DNA of 64,000 nt from Hymenobacter sp. APR13 (GCF_000737515.1 NZ_CP006587.1:3591001-3655000); one strand, 5' to 3'; positions 33,504 through 42,655 are shown, numbered from the stretch's first letter. Notes: generated by a model not told the origin, from the sequence alone. Translations and numbers: made by a program.

Positions 33504-35018
33504 CTACATAAACACCTTGCGCAACGCCCACAAACTCCACACAATCACCATCAGGCCCACGCCCACGAACATCCAGCGGACGGGCAGGCGGCCGGCGAGG
33601 CGGGCGGCCAGCGGCGCGGCGGCCACGCCCCCGATGATGAGGCCCAGGATAATCTGCCAATGCGAAATGCCCAGGGTGGCGAAAAACGTGACGGCGCTGG
33701 CAAACGTGACAAAAAACTCCGTGACGCTCACCGAGCCAATCACGTACTGCGGCGTGCGGCCCCCGGCAATGAGCGTGCTGGTGACCAGCGGCCCCCAGCC
33801 GCCCCCGCCAAACGAATCGAGGAAGCCGCCGGCCGCGGCCAGGATGCCCAGTTTCTTGTGCTTCTTGCGCGGGCCGGGCTTGCTGAAGGCCTTGCTGATG
33901 ATGCGGATGCCCAGCAGCAGCAGATACACCGCCAGGAACGGCTTCACGTAGCCGGCGTAGGTTTCGCCGAACTTCGAGAGCAGGTAGGCCCCCGCAATGG
34001 CGCCCAGCACGCCCGGAATCAGGAGCACTTTGAACAGGCGCTTGTTCACGTTGCCGAAGCGGTAGTGGTGGTAGCCCGAGGCTCCGCTGGCAAACATTTC
34101 GGCGGTGTGGATGCTGGCACTCACGGCCGCCGGGGCAATGTTCAGGCTCATCAGGCTGATGGCCGTAACCACGCCGTAGCCCATGCCCAGCAGTCCATCA
34201 ATGAGCTGTGCGCCGAAGCCGATGGCCACGAACAGCCAGAAGGTTTCGGCGTGAGTGGCAGCGTCCCAGACTTGCTCCAGGGTGAAATAGTAGCTCAGAA
34301 TGTTGAACACCAGCATGGCCGCAAAGGCCAGCAGCGCCCCGGTGGCAATTTTGCGCCACCGCGCCGCGGCGGGTGATTCGTAGGCCGGCCCGCCGGTCAG
34401 CTCGGCCGTTACGGCGTTCAGCGACTTTACCTTTTGGGCGAAGTCGCCGCCCACCTTCTCCCGAATCTGCGACATGCGCTGGAGCACGTCGTGCAGCTCG
34501 TCGGGGAGGGTGTGGGTGAGCATTTCGCGCAGGCGCTTGGCAATGGTGGGCGACTTACCGTTGGTGCTGATGGCAATTTTCAGGTCACCCTTCTGCACGA
34601 TGGAGCCCAGGTAAAAGTCGCAGGCGGCGGGCGTGTCGGCCACGTTGCAGAGCAGGCGCTGGCGGGTGGCGTCAGCCTTGATCTGCAGGTTCAGGGCTTT
34701 GTCGTTGGTGGCCACAATCACCAGGTCGTGGCCGACGAGGTGGGTGGGGTCGTAGGGCTGCTCGCGCAGCTGCACGGCGGGGTGCTGGCCGGCCAGCACC
34801 CGCAGCTCGGGCCTAAACCAGGTAGCCACCACCGTAATGGCCGCGTTGGGGCTGTTGGCCAGCATGGCCGAGAGCTTCTCGAAGCCCACGGCCCCGCCGC
34901 CCACCAGCAGCACGTGCATCTGTTCCAGCTTCAGAAACACCGGAAACAGCCGGTTGCCATCGGGCACCGCCGGGGGCGGCTCGGGCTGGGGCAGGGCGTT
35001 GTTGGAGGAAAGGGGCAT
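33504..35018 (-). CDS. Fusion of precorrin-2 dehydrogenase (siroheme synthase N-half) and TauE/SafE sulfite exporter
   Basis: Residues ~24-210 match the CysG-N/Met8p module: LFPVFLKLEQMHVLLVGGGAVGFEKL (NAD site), then LVIVATNDKALN and IAISTNGKSPTIAKRLRE. This part would oxidise precorrin-2 to sirohydrochlorin and possibly insert iron. Residues ~235-504 are a TSUP/TauE-SafE transporter with about eight membrane segments, including LIDGLLGMGYGV and DSFGGGGWGPLVTSTLIAGG. The 504-residue length and continuous frame argue for a true fusion, not a missed stop. It is the last gene of the cys operon, pairing siroheme maturation with sulfite export or anion transport in one polypeptide. The methyltransferase half is a separate gene at 39318. 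Confidence 0.9.
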   Translation of the reverse strand: MPLSSNNALPQPEPPPAVPDGNRLFPVFLKLEQMHVLLVGGGAVGFEKLSAMLANSPNAAITVVATWFRPELRVLAGQHPAVQLREQPYDPTHLVGHDLVIVATNDKALNLQIKADATRQRLLCNVADTPAACDFYLGSIVQKGDLKIAISTNGKSPTIAKRLREMLTHTLPDELHDVLQRMSQIREKVGGDFAQKVKSLNAVTAELTGGPAYESPAAARWRKIATGALLAFAAMLVFNILSYYFTLEQVWDAATHAETFWLFVAIGFGAQLIDGLLGMGYGVVTAISLMSLNIAPAAVSASIHTAEMFASGASGYHHYRFGNVNKRLFKVLLIPGVLGAIAGAYLLSKFGETYAGYVKPFLAVYLLLLGIRIISKAFSKPGPRKKHKKLGILAAAGGFLDSFGGGGWGPLVTSTLIAGGRTPQYVIGSVSVTEFFVTFASAVTFFATLGISHWQIILGLIIGGVAAAPLAARLAGRLPVRWMFVGVGLMVIVWSLWALRKVFM

Positions 35019-35062
35019 GGTTGGCGGTGTTGGTTGGGGTCGGATGCAGGAAAGAAGTTGGC

Positions 35063-35153
35063 CGTCATGCTGAGCTTGCCGAAGCATCTCTACCGCTTCG
35101 TTGTGTAAGTGCAGGCGAAGCGGTAGAGATGCTTCGGCAAGCTCAGCATGACG
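35063..35153. repeat. GTCATGCTGAGC-family paired element, 38-bp perfect stem
   Basis: Arms 35063-35100 and 35116-35153 are perfect inverted copies with a 15-nt loop starting TTG and ending GCAGG. The arm sequence is the same as at 22801. It fills the gap between cysI and the dehydrogenase-exporter fusion gene. Confidence 0.85.
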
Positions 35154-35162
35154 TTCTATCGG

Positions 35163-36878
35163 TTACTCATGAAACGTCAGGCCGCTTGCGGTGGGCTGCA
35201 CGTAGCCCTGGCGGATGACGAAATCACCAAACCGCTCCTGGGGCTGGCGGTTCTGGGCGTAGTCGGCGAGCAGGGGCGTGAGCTCCCGCACGATGCCGTC
35301 TTCGTCCAGCATTTCCTTGTAGAGCTTGTTCATCCGCTCCCCGTTGAAAGCGGCACCGAGGTACAGGTTGTAGCGGCCCACGGCCCGGCCCACCAGCCCG
35401 ATTTCGCCGAGGTAGGGGCGGGCGCAGCCGTTGGGGCAGCCCGTCATCCGCAGCAGAATATCGTTCTGAGCCAGACCCTGTTGGCGAATCACCCGATCCA
35501 ATCTATCCAATAATTCCGGAAGATACCGCTCGGCCTCCGCGAAGGCCAGCGTGCAGGTGGGCAGGGCCACGCAGGCCAGCGCCCCGCGCCGCAGGGCCGT
35601 ATATTCCTTGCCGGCCTCGATGGCCACGCCGTGCTGCTGCAACATGGCCTGCACGCTCAGCCGGTGCTCGGGGGCAATGTTGGCGATGATCAGGTTCTGG
35701 TTGCCGGTGAGGCGGAAGTCGCCGGTGTGAAAGGCGGCAATTTCGCGCAAAGCGGTTTTGAGCGTGTAGCCTTCCCGGTCGAGCACCCGGCCGCCTTCCA
35801 CGAACAGCGTGAGGTGGGCCCGGCCATCGGCCTGGATGGACCAGCCGTAGGCGTCGCCGGAGCTGCGGAACTGGTAGGGGCGGGCGGGCTCCACCGGGAA
35901 GCCCAGGCGCTGGTTTAGCTCGGCTTTAAACACGTCGAGGCCCACGCGGTCCACGGTGTACTTGAGGCGGGAGAACTTGCGGTTTTCCCGGTTGCCCCAG
36001 TCGCGCTGAATCGTCACGATTTTCTCGCAGGCGTCCACCACTTTATCGGCGGGTACGAAGCCGATGACGTCGGCCAGGCGGGGGTAGGTGTCGGGCATGC
36101 CGAAGGTCATGCCCATGCCGCCGCCCACGGCCACGTTGAAGCCCACCAGCTGGCCCCGCTCCTCTATGGCAATCAGACCCAGGTCGTTGGCGAAGATGTC
36201 GGTGTCGTTGTAGGGCGGAATGGCCAGGGCAATCTTGAACTTGCGGGGCAGGTAGGTTTTGCCGTAGATGGGCTCGGCGTCCTCCTCGCCCTCGTTGGGG
36301 GCGCTGGTGAACTGGGGCTCGCCGTTCAGCCACAAATCCCAGTAGGCCGAGGTGCGGGGCGTGAGGTGGGCGCTGATCTGCTTCGACACCTCGTACACGG
36401 CCGCGTGCAGGGGGCTCTCGTGCGGGTTGGGGTTGCACATCACGTTGCGATTCACGTCGCCGCAGCCCGCAATGCTGTCCAGTAAAGCCTCGTTGAAGCC
36501 CTGGATGGTTTTTTTCAGGTCGCGCTTGAGCACGCCGTGCAGCTGAAAGGCCTGGCGGGTGGTGAGCTTGAGCGTGTGGTTGCCGTACTCGTCGGCCAGC
36601 TCATCCATGCGCAGCCATTGGGCCGGCGAGGCAATGCCGCCCGGCACCCGCACCCGAATCATGAGCGAGTACAGCGGCTCCAGCTTCTGGCGCTTGCGCT
36701 CCGAGTCCAGGTCCCGGTCGGTTTGCTGGTAGGAGCCGTGGAACTTGATCAGGTGGGTATCGTCGGGGTAGAGGGCGCCGGTGAGCGGGTTCACGAGGCT
36801 TTCAGCCAAAGTGCCGCGCAGGTAGTTGCTGGCTTCCTTGACGTGCTCGACTTCGGAAAGTTTTGGGGTATCGGCCAT
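35163..36878 (-). CDS. cysI: Sulfite reductase hemoprotein subunit
   Basis: The 571-residue cytoplasmic enzyme reduces sulfite to sulfide with six electrons delivered by the CysJ flavoprotein. Siroheme and [4Fe-4S] ligands are visible: CVALPTC near residue 435 (CX5C) and TGCPNGCARPYLGEIGLVG near 480 (CX3C). Earlier conserved stretches include LKLTTRQAFQLHGV and FNVAVGGGMGMTFG. Length matches E. coli CysI (570). The adjacent CysJ gene upstream supports the NADPH-dependent form rather than a ferredoxin-dependent enzyme. The gene lies in the cys operon reading right to left. Confidence 0.95.
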   Translation of the reverse strand: MADTPKLSEVEHVKEASNYLRGTLAESLVNPLTGALYPDDTHLIKFHGSYQQTDRDLDSERKRQKLEPLYSLMIRVRVPGGIASPAQWLRMDELADEYGNHTLKLTTRQAFQLHGVLKRDLKKTIQGFNEALLDSIAGCGDVNRNVMCNPNPHESPLHAAVYEVSKQISAHLTPRTSAYWDLWLNGEPQFTSAPNEGEEDAEPIYGKTYLPRKFKIALAIPPYNDTDIFANDLGLIAIEERGQLVGFNVAVGGGMGMTFGMPDTYPRLADVIGFVPADKVVDACEKIVTIQRDWGNRENRKFSRLKYTVDRVGLDVFKAELNQRLGFPVEPARPYQFRSSGDAYGWSIQADGRAHLTLFVEGGRVLDREGYTLKTALREIAAFHTGDFRLTGNQNLIIANIAPEHRLSVQAMLQQHGVAIEAGKEYTALRRGALACVALPTCTLAFAEAERYLPELLDRLDRVIRQQGLAQNDILLRMTGCPNGCARPYLGEIGLVGRAVGRYNLYLGAAFNGERMNKLYKEMLDEDGIVRELTPLLADYAQNRQPQERFGDFVIRQGYVQPTASGLTFHE

Positions 36879-36892
36879 GGTGGTGGTTGGAT

Positions 36893-37190
36893 GTCGGTGG
36901 TTCCAGGGCGGAAGCCCTGGGCTAGGTAGCGGTTCTCGTTGAGGTGGCTCACCTCATCCCCCGGCCCCTTCTCCTTCAGAGAGGGGGAGCCAGACGAACT
37001 GCGCGGTTGTAGAGACGCAATAGTTGGAGTCTCGTCGTTGCTGAGGTCGTTTCGTTGAAGCGGTAAGCGGTGCAGGGCCGGTTGTTCTGGCGGGAGACGC
37101 GAAGTGTCGCGTCTCTACAATGGTTGGTGGTTCGCGCGGGGCCGGCTGTTCTGGCGGGAGACGCAAGATGTTGCGTCTCTACATTTATGG
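36893..37190. repeat. GAGACGCAA-family hairpin array in the cysJ-cysI gap
   Basis: The gap holds a CCAGGGCGGAAGCCCTGG hairpin (36898-36915) and then GAGACGCAA-type hairpins. A degenerate copy lies near 37011, and perfect 9-bp-stem hairpins lie at 37094-37115 (loop AGTG) and 37158-37179 (loop GATG). The last two sit in a 64-bp direct repeat starting GCCGG(T/C)TGTTCTGGCGG. The same family is at 56124 and 58473. Confidence 0.8.
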
Positions 37191-37232
37191 ACGACACTTA
37201 TCATCTCACTACTCACGTCTCAGTACTCACTA

Positions 37233-39089
37233 CTAATACACATCCTCCAGAAACCGGCGCGATTTTTTGAGTTGGCGCAGGTACTCGGCGGCGTAGTCGG
37301 CGTCGTGGCCGCTTTCCTGCTGGATGATCTGGCGCAGGGCCTGCTGCACGTCGTGGGCCATGCGGGATTTGTCGCCGCACACGTAGAAGTAGGCCCCGTT
37401 TTCGAGCTGCTCGTACACGCGGCGGCTCTGTTCCAGCAGGCGGTGCTGCACGTAGAGCTTCTGGGCCTGGTCGCGGGAGAAGGCCACGTCGAGGCGGTCG
37501 AGGGTGCCGCGCTTGAGGTGCTGCTGCCACTCGGTCTGGTACAGGAAGTCGGTGGTGAAATGGGGGTTGCCGAACAGCAGCCAGTTGCGGCCGGTAGCGC
37601 CGGTTTCGGCCCGCTCCTCCACGAAGGCCCGGAAAGGCGCTACCCCGGTGCCAGGGCCCACCATGATGATGTCGGTGGCAGCGTCCTGCGGCAGCTTGAA
37701 GTACTCGTTGCGGTCCACCCACACCCGGGCCGTGTCGCCGATGCTCAGGTGGTCGGCCTGGTAGCCGGAGCAGGCCCCGTGCTTGGCGCGGCCGTAGGTT
37801 TCGTAGCGCACGGCCCCCACGGTCAGATGCACTTCCTCGGGGTGGGCCAGCAAGGAGGAGGCAATGGAGTAGGCCCGGGCCGGCAACGGCCGCAGCACCG
37901 CCGCCAGCTGCTGCCCCGACAGCTCCACCGGAAACTCAGTGAGCAAGTCGGCCACGTCGCGGCCGTAGAGGTAGGTGCCCAAACCGGCCGTATCGGCCAG
38001 AATTTCGCGGAGGCGCGGGTGTTGTGGGGCCACGGCGGCGTAGCGCTCCAGCACGTCGCGGGTGATGACCGACAGTTCCAGCCGCTCGGTGAGGGCGGTG
38101 GTCAGGTCCAATTCCTCGGCTTCGAGGCGCACCGGGGCGGCTTCGGAGAGGCGGGCAGCCTGCAGCACCTCCTGCACCAGCGCGGGGCGGTTGCGGGGCT
38201 GCACCATCAGGGCATCGCCGGTCTCGTAGGTCAGGCCCGAATCAGCCAGGGAAAACTCCAGGTGGTAGGTTTCCTTGGTGGAGCCCCGGCCGTTGAGCTG
38301 AATCTTCTCCAGCAGCTCCGCCCCAAAAGGGTTGCGGGCGTTGTACTCCACGGCGGCGGGCCGCGGGGCCACTTCCGGCGCGTAGCCCGCACCAACCGAA
38401 GCCACCAACGGCGCGGCCACGGCGGCACCAGCCGTTACGGGGGCCGGGACGGGCTGCAACTCAATGATGCGGCTGAGCACCTGCTCGGCCCACTGGCGGG
38501 TTTCGTCCTCGAAGGTTACGTCGCAGTCCAGCCGCTCGGCCAGGCGGCGGCCGCCCAGCTCGGCCAGGCGCTGGTCGAACTCGAAGCCGGTCTGGCAGAA
38601 CTGCAGGTAGCTTTTGTCGCCCAGGGCCAATACGGCGTACTGCAGGTCGGGCAGCTTGGGGGCGCGGCTGCTGAGCAGGAACTGGTGCAGCTCCTCGGCC
38701 GCCATGGGCGGGTCGCCTTCCCCCTGGGTGCTCACCACCACCAGCAGCAACTGCTCGGTTTTGAGGTCCTTGGTGGGGTAGTCGTTCATGTCGCGCACCT
38801 GCGGCTGCAGGCCCCGGCGGCGGGCCGCTTCGGCCACCAGACCGGCGGCTTTCTTGCTGTTGCCGGTCTGGGAGCCAAACAGGATGGTGAGCCGACTAGC
38901 CGCGGCTGCTTCTACCACCGCCGGAGCCGGGGCCACGGCCGCAATGGGGGGCGCTGCCGCGCCGGCGCGGCCGTACAAGTAGCCGCTCAGCCACACCAGC
39001 TGCTGGGAGGTGAGGCTCGCTGCCAGCTGCTGCAGCGCCTGATCGTCGAGGCCAATGGGAAGCGTGGGGGAAGCTGAAAGAAGAGACAT
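37233..39089 (-). CDS. cysJ: Sulfite reductase NADPH flavoprotein subunit
   Basis: The 618-residue protein carries electrons from NADPH through FAD and FMN to CysI. A flavodoxin domain (LTILFGSQTGNSKKAAGL near residue 65; VVSTQGEGDPP near 115; LGDKSYLQFCQTG) is joined by a linker to an FAD-binding reductase domain (RAYSIASS near 405) and NADP-binding motifs (MVGPGTGVAPFRAF near 475; FYVCGDKSRMAHDV near 580). The C-terminal LEDVY is typical. The ATG at 39089 is preferred over an extension to 39143. It lies upstream of cysI in the cys operon. Confidence 0.95.
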   Translation of the reverse strand: MSLLSASPTLPIGLDDQALQQLAASLTSQQLVWLSGYLYGRAGAAAPPIAAVAPAPAVVEAAAASRLTILFGSQTGNSKKAAGLVAEAARRRGLQPQVRDMNDYPTKDLKTEQLLLVVVSTQGEGDPPMAAEELHQFLLSSRAPKLPDLQYAVLALGDKSYLQFCQTGFEFDQRLAELGGRRLAERLDCDVTFEDETRQWAEQVLSRIIELQPVPAPVTAGAAVAAPLVASVGAGYAPEVAPRPAAVEYNARNPFGAELLEKIQLNGRGSTKETYHLEFSLADSGLTYETGDALMVQPRNRPALVQEVLQAARLSEAAPVRLEAEELDLTTALTERLELSVITRDVLERYAAVAPQHPRLREILADTAGLGTYLYGRDVADLLTEFPVELSGQQLAAVLRPLPARAYSIASSLLAHPEEVHLTVGAVRYETYGRAKHGACSGYQADHLSIGDTARVWVDRNEYFKLPQDAATDIIMVGPGTGVAPFRAFVEERAETGATGRNWLLFGNPHFTTDFLYQTEWQQHLKRGTLDRLDVAFSRDQAQKLYVQHRLLEQSRRVYEQLENGAYFYVCGDKSRMAHDVQQALRQIIQQESGHDADYAAEYLRQLKKSRRFLEDVY

Positions 39090-39138
39090 AGGACGTGGTG
39101 GTTGGGGCAGTGGGTTGGGCGCGTCAGAGAAGGAAGAG

Positions 39139-39295
39139 GTCATGCTCTATCTGGCGTCCGCTTGCCGAAGCATCTCTACCGCTTCGTTGTGGCGGTTCAG
39201 TAGCCCAGGGTTTAGACCCTGGGCTATGGAGCGTTAATCGGTATAATCAGGTTGGTTAGCCAGCGGTAGAGATGCTTCGACTTCGCTCAGCATGA
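39139..39295. repeat. Composite GTCATGCTGAGC element with inner CCCAGGG hairpin
   Basis: Outer arms carry CCGAAGCATCTCTACCGC and its complement. The middle holds TTCGTTGTGGCGGTTCAGTA and a TAGCCCAGGGTTTAGACCCTGGGCTA-type hairpin near 39201-39226. The left arm has a small insertion or variation. A near-identical composite is at 42656-42803. It lies between SUMT and cysJ. Confidence 0.75.
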
Positions 39296-39317
39296 TGTGC
39301 TGTTTGTGAATTGCTGT

Positions 39318-40085
39318 TCAGGCTACCGCCGCGTACAACTCCGGCAGCAGCGCCAGCTTCTCCGGGGTGGCCAGGCGGGTGACTTCGCCGATGATGATGA
39401 TGGCCGGCGCGCCGATTTCGGCGGCGGCGGCGCGGGCGGGCAGCTCGGCTACGGGGCCGGTGACCAGCCGGGCGTGGGGCAGGGTGCCGTTCTGGATGAT
39501 GGCGGCCGGGGTGTCTGCGTGGCCCTGCTCGCAGAAGGCCCGCACGATGCGCGGCAGTTCGCCCAGGCCCATCAGAATGACGGTGGTGCCACGGGCGTCG
39601 CGGGCGGCTTCCCGGATGCTGCCGGCCAGCTCGCCGGTGGCGGTGGTGGCCGTAATCACCCGAAACCCTTCGCTCAGGCCACGGTGCGTGACGGGAATAC
39701 CGGCTGCCCCGGCGGCGGCCACCGCGCTGCTGATGCCGGGCACGTAGTCCGTCAGCAGACCGTGGGCTTCGGCGTAGAGCATTTCCTCCCGGCCGCGCCC
39801 GAACACAAACGGGTCGCCGCCCTTGAGGCGCACCACGTGGCCGTAGCGGCGGGCGTAATCCACAATCAGGGCGTTGATGTCGTCCTGCGAGTGGCTGCGC
39901 ATGCCGCGCCGCTTGCCCACGGGCACCAGCACGGCCTCGGGGCGGGCGTGCCCGAGCAGGGCGCGGTTGGCCAGCGCGTCGTACAAAATCACATCGGCTT
40001 CCGACAGCACCCGCGCCCCTTTGAGCGTGAGCAGCTCCGGGTCGCCGGGGCCGGCACCCAGTACCGTAAGGCGGGGCGTTTGCAT
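39318..40085 (-). CDS. cobA: Uroporphyrinogen-III C-methyltransferase (SUMT)
   Basis: The 255-residue enzyme methylates uroporphyrinogen III twice with SAM to give precorrin-2, feeding siroheme for sulfite reductase. Family motifs are clear: VLGAGPGDPELLTLKG at the N-terminus, VRLKGGDPFVFGRGREE near residue 90, VPGISSAVAAAGAAGIPVTHRG near 120 and TVILMGLGELP near 170. It corresponds to the C-terminal half of E. coli CysG; the dehydrogenase half is encoded at 33504 fused to an exporter. With no cobalamin genes nearby, a siroheme role is most likely. Confidence 0.95.
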   Translation of the reverse strand: MQTPRLTVLGAGPGDPELLTLKGARVLSEADVILYDALANRALLGHARPEAVLVPVGKRRGMRSHSQDDINALIVDYARRYGHVVRLKGGDPFVFGRGREEMLYAEAHGLLTDYVPGISSAVAAAGAAGIPVTHRGLSEGFRVITATTATGELAGSIREAARDARGTTVILMGLGELPRIVRAFCEQGHADTPAAIIQNGTLPHARLVTGPVAELPARAAAAEIGAPAIIIIGEVTRLATPEKLALLPELYAAVA

Positions 40086-40249
40086 CAGTGAATGAGTGAG
40101 TTGGTGAATGAGTGAATTGGGGAAGGCACTGTCATGCTGAGCGGAGGCGGAGCCGCAGTCGAAGCATCTCTACTTCTGACTAATCAATTGGCAGTGCAAC
40201 GAAGCGGTAGAGATGCTTCGACTGCGGCTGCGCCTTCGCTCAGCATGAC
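40086..40249. repeat. GTGAATGA array and GTCATGCTGAGC paired element in the cysN-SUMT gap
   Basis: GTGAATGAGTGAGTTGGTG-type octamer repeats occupy 40088-40119. A GTCATGCTGAGC-family element follows with arms starting at 40131 and ending at 40249; the arms carry extra GC-rich insertions (GGAGGCGGAGCCGCAGTCG and its rough complement). Confidence 0.75.
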
Positions 40250-40262
40250 GTTCGTCAGCAGC

Positions 40263-41552
40263 CTAAATCGAAAAGGCTACTGGCGGCGCAACGGGGGCGG
40301 TGAAGTACTCGGAGTTAGCGGCTTCTACCAGGCCGGCGGCCAGGGTGTCGCCGGTCAGCTCGTCGACCAGGATGAAGGAGCCGGTGGTGCGGTTGTCGGC
40401 GTAGTGGTCCACGGCCAGGGGCAGGGCGGTTTTGAGGCGCACCCGCACGATGTCGTTGAGCTGGGCCTGCTCGGTGTGCACCCGGGCGAAGGTCTGCACG
40501 TTCACCTTGTAGAGAATGGCCGACACGGCTGCTTTCGATAGGGCCGAGTGGTGCTGCACCAGCAGCTTACGGCCGGGCCACAAAGGCTGCTCGCTCATCC
40601 AGCACAGGGTGGCTTCCAGCTCGCGGGTGAGGGTGGGCTCCTCGGGGCCGGCGGGCACCAGGGCGTCGCCGCGGCTCACGTCCACGTCGTCGCGCAGGCG
40701 AATAACCACGGCCTGCGGGGCCGCGGCCGTTTCCACTTCCTGCTGGTTCACCTCAATGGCTTCGATTTCCGATTCCAGGCCTGAGGGCAGCACCCGCACG
40801 CGCTGGCCGCGGCGGTACTGGCCGCTCAGAATCTGGCCAGCGTAGCCGCGGTAGTCGGGCAGCTCGGGCGTCTGGGGCCGGATGACGTACTGCACCTGGA
40901 AGCGGGGCGCGGCCTCGGTTTCCTGAGCGCCGGGCACGCTTTCCAGGTGCTGGAGCAGGCTGGGGCCGGTGTACCAGGGCAAGTGCTGGCTGGGCTTCAC
41001 CACGTTGTCGCCCTGCAAGGCGCTCAGCGGAATGGCCGTAGCGGCGGGCAGGTTGAAATGGTTGGTCAGCTCGGCGTAGTCGGTGGCAATGCGGGCAAAC
41101 ACGGCCTCGTCGTAGTTCACCAGGTCCATTTTGTTCACGGCCAGCACAAAATGCCGGATGCCCAGCAGCGCGGCAATGAGGGTGTGGCGGCGGGTTTGCT
41201 CAATCACGCCCTGGCGGGCATCCACCAGCACAATGGCCAGATCAGCGTTGCTGGCACCCGTGACCATGTTGCGGGTGTACTGCACGTGGCCGGGCGCATC
41301 GGTAATGATGAACTTGCGGCGGGGCGTGGTGAAGTACTTGTAGGCCACGTCGATGGTGATGCCCTGTTCCCGCTCGGCGCGCAGGCCGTCGGTCAGCAAC
41401 GCCAAATCCACGGTGCCATTGGAAGCCTGCCGCTTCTCCAGCGCCGCCAGCACGTCCAGCGACACGGATTCGGAGTCGTACAGCAGCCGCCCAATCAGGG
41501 TGCTCTTGCCGTCATCCACGCTCCCGCAGGTGATAAATCGAAGTAAGTCCAC
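40263..41552 (-). CDS. cysN: Sulfate adenylyltransferase GTPase subunit
   Basis: The 429-residue GTPase couples GTP hydrolysis to adenylylation of sulfate by CysD. GTP-binding motifs are ITCGSVDDGKSTLIGRL near residue 10, DAPGH near 90 and NKMDLV near 145, followed by EF-Tu-like beta-barrel domains (YRGYAGQILSGQYRRGQRV). The protein ends without a CysC kinase domain. A GTG at 41552 (reading VDLLRFITCGSV) is the start that fits the family N-terminus; the longer frame passes through repeat DNA. It follows cysD in the operon. Confidence 0.94.
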   Translation of the reverse strand: MDLLRFITCGSVDDGKSTLIGRLLYDSESVSLDVLAALEKRQASNGTVDLALLTDGLRAEREQGITIDVAYKYFTTPRRKFIITDAPGHVQYTRNMVTGASNADLAIVLVDARQGVIEQTRRHTLIAALLGIRHFVLAVNKMDLVNYDEAVFARIATDYAELTNHFNLPAATAIPLSALQGDNVVKPSQHLPWYTGPSLLQHLESVPGAQETEAAPRFQVQYVIRPQTPELPDYRGYAGQILSGQYRRGQRVRVLPSGLESEIEAIEVNQQEVETAAAPQAVVIRLRDDVDVSRGDALVPAGPEEPTLTRELEATLCWMSEQPLWPGRKLLVQHHSALSKAAVSAILYKVNVQTFARVHTEQAQLNDIVRVRLKTALPLAVDHYADNRTTGSFILVDELTGDTLAAGLVEAANSEYFTAPVAPPVAFSI

Positions 41553-41715
41553 GGTTGTAATGTGAAGAATGTGGGTGAATGTGAGAAATGTGAAAAATGA
41601 CTGTTCAGCGAAGTGGAATGAGTGGTGAGAAAGAGCAGCAGAGCGGCGCGTCATTGTGCCGGACGGTGCACCCTTTATTTCTCACATTCACCCACATTCG
41701 TCACATTTCACACAT
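41553..41715. repeat. ATGTGAGAA-unit inverted repeat filling the cysD-cysN gap
   Basis: Units such as ATGTGGGTGAATGTGAGAA at about 41558-41600 are complementary to TTTCTCACATTCACCCACATT-like units at about 41676-41715. One arm begins at the cysD stop codon and the other ends a few bases from the cysN start. This is the same architecture as the convergent-gene repeats, but here inside an operon. Confidence 0.7.
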
Positions 41716-42624
41716 TTAGAAATATCCGTTCCGCTTGCGGTCTTCCATGCCGGCTTCGGAGATGTTGTCGTCGAGGCGGGTGGCGCCCCGCTCGCTTACT
41801 TTGGCCAGCAGCAGGTCCTGGATGATGTCTTCCACGGTGCGGGCGTCGCTTTCCACGGCGGCGGTGCAGGTGGAGTCGCCCACGGTGCGGAAGCGCACCT
41901 GCCGGGTCACGATTTCGTCTTCGTCATCGAGCTGCAAATGCTCGGTGAGGCCCAGCAGCTGGCCCGAGGGCAGCACCACGCAGGTACGCTCGTGGCCGAA
42001 GTAGATGTCGGGCAGCGGAATGTTTTCGCGCTGGATGTAGCGCCACACGTCCAGCTCCGTCCAGTTGGAAATCGGGAACACGCGCACGTTTTCGCCCTTC
42101 TGGATGCGGCCGTTGTAGATGTTCCAGAGCTCGGGGCGCTGGCGCTTGGGGTCCCACTGGCCAAATTCGTCGCGCACCGAGAAGATGCGCTCCTTGGCCC
42201 GGGCCTTTTCCTCGTCGCGGCGGGCCCCGCCGATGCAGGCGTCGAACTCAAACTCCTCGATTACCTCCAGCAGCGTGTAGGTCTGCAGCGGGTTGCGGCT
42301 GGGGTACTTGCCGCCCGGCTCACGCAGGCGCTGCCGCTTAATCGTATCCTCCACCTTGCGCACCACCAGCTTTTCGCCCAGCTGGGCGGCTAGCTGGTCG
42401 CGGTAGGCCAGCACCTCGGGGAAGTTGTGGCCGGTATCCACGTGCACCAGCGGGAAGGGGAAGCGGCCGGGGCGGAAGGCTTTCTCGGCCAAACGCGTGA
42501 GTACAATGGAATCCTTGCCGCCCGAAAACAGCAGGGCCGGCCGCTCAAACTGCCCCGCCACCTCCCGCAGGATGTGGATGGCTTCGGCTTCCAGCCGGTC
42601 GAGGTAATCGAAAGTGGTACTCAT
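41716..42624 (-). CDS. cysD: Sulfate adenylyltransferase small subunit
   Basis: The 302-residue protein forms ATP sulfurylase with CysN, making APS from sulfate and ATP. The PP-loop motif LLFSGGKDSIVLTRL lies near residue 30, followed by VHVDTGHNFPEV near 60 and GGARRDEEKARAKERIFSVRD near 140. The C-terminal EDRKRNGYF is characteristic of CysD. The ATG at 42624 matches the family start (MSTTFDYLDRLEAE). The gene lies between cysH and cysN. Confidence 0.96.
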   Translation of the reverse strand: MSTTFDYLDRLEAEAIHILREVAGQFERPALLFSGGKDSIVLTRLAEKAFRPGRFPFPLVHVDTGHNFPEVLAYRDQLAAQLGEKLVVRKVEDTIKRQRLREPGGKYPSRNPLQTYTLLEVIEEFEFDACIGGARRDEEKARAKERIFSVRDEFGQWDPKRQRPELWNIYNGRIQKGENVRVFPISNWTELDVWRYIQRENIPLPDIYFGHERTCVVLPSGQLLGLTEHLQLDDEDEIVTRQVRFRTVGDSTCTAAVESDARTVEDIIQDLLLAKVSERGATRLDDNISEAGMEDRKRNGYF

Positions 42625-42655
42625 ATTTGTCTGGATTTCAGTTCTGTTGTTGTCC

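Noticed and set aside
33397..33660. Separate small gene at the 3' end of the dehydrogenase-exporter fusion
   Set aside because: The frame overlaps the C-terminal transporter segment in another phase and crosses the operon terminator.
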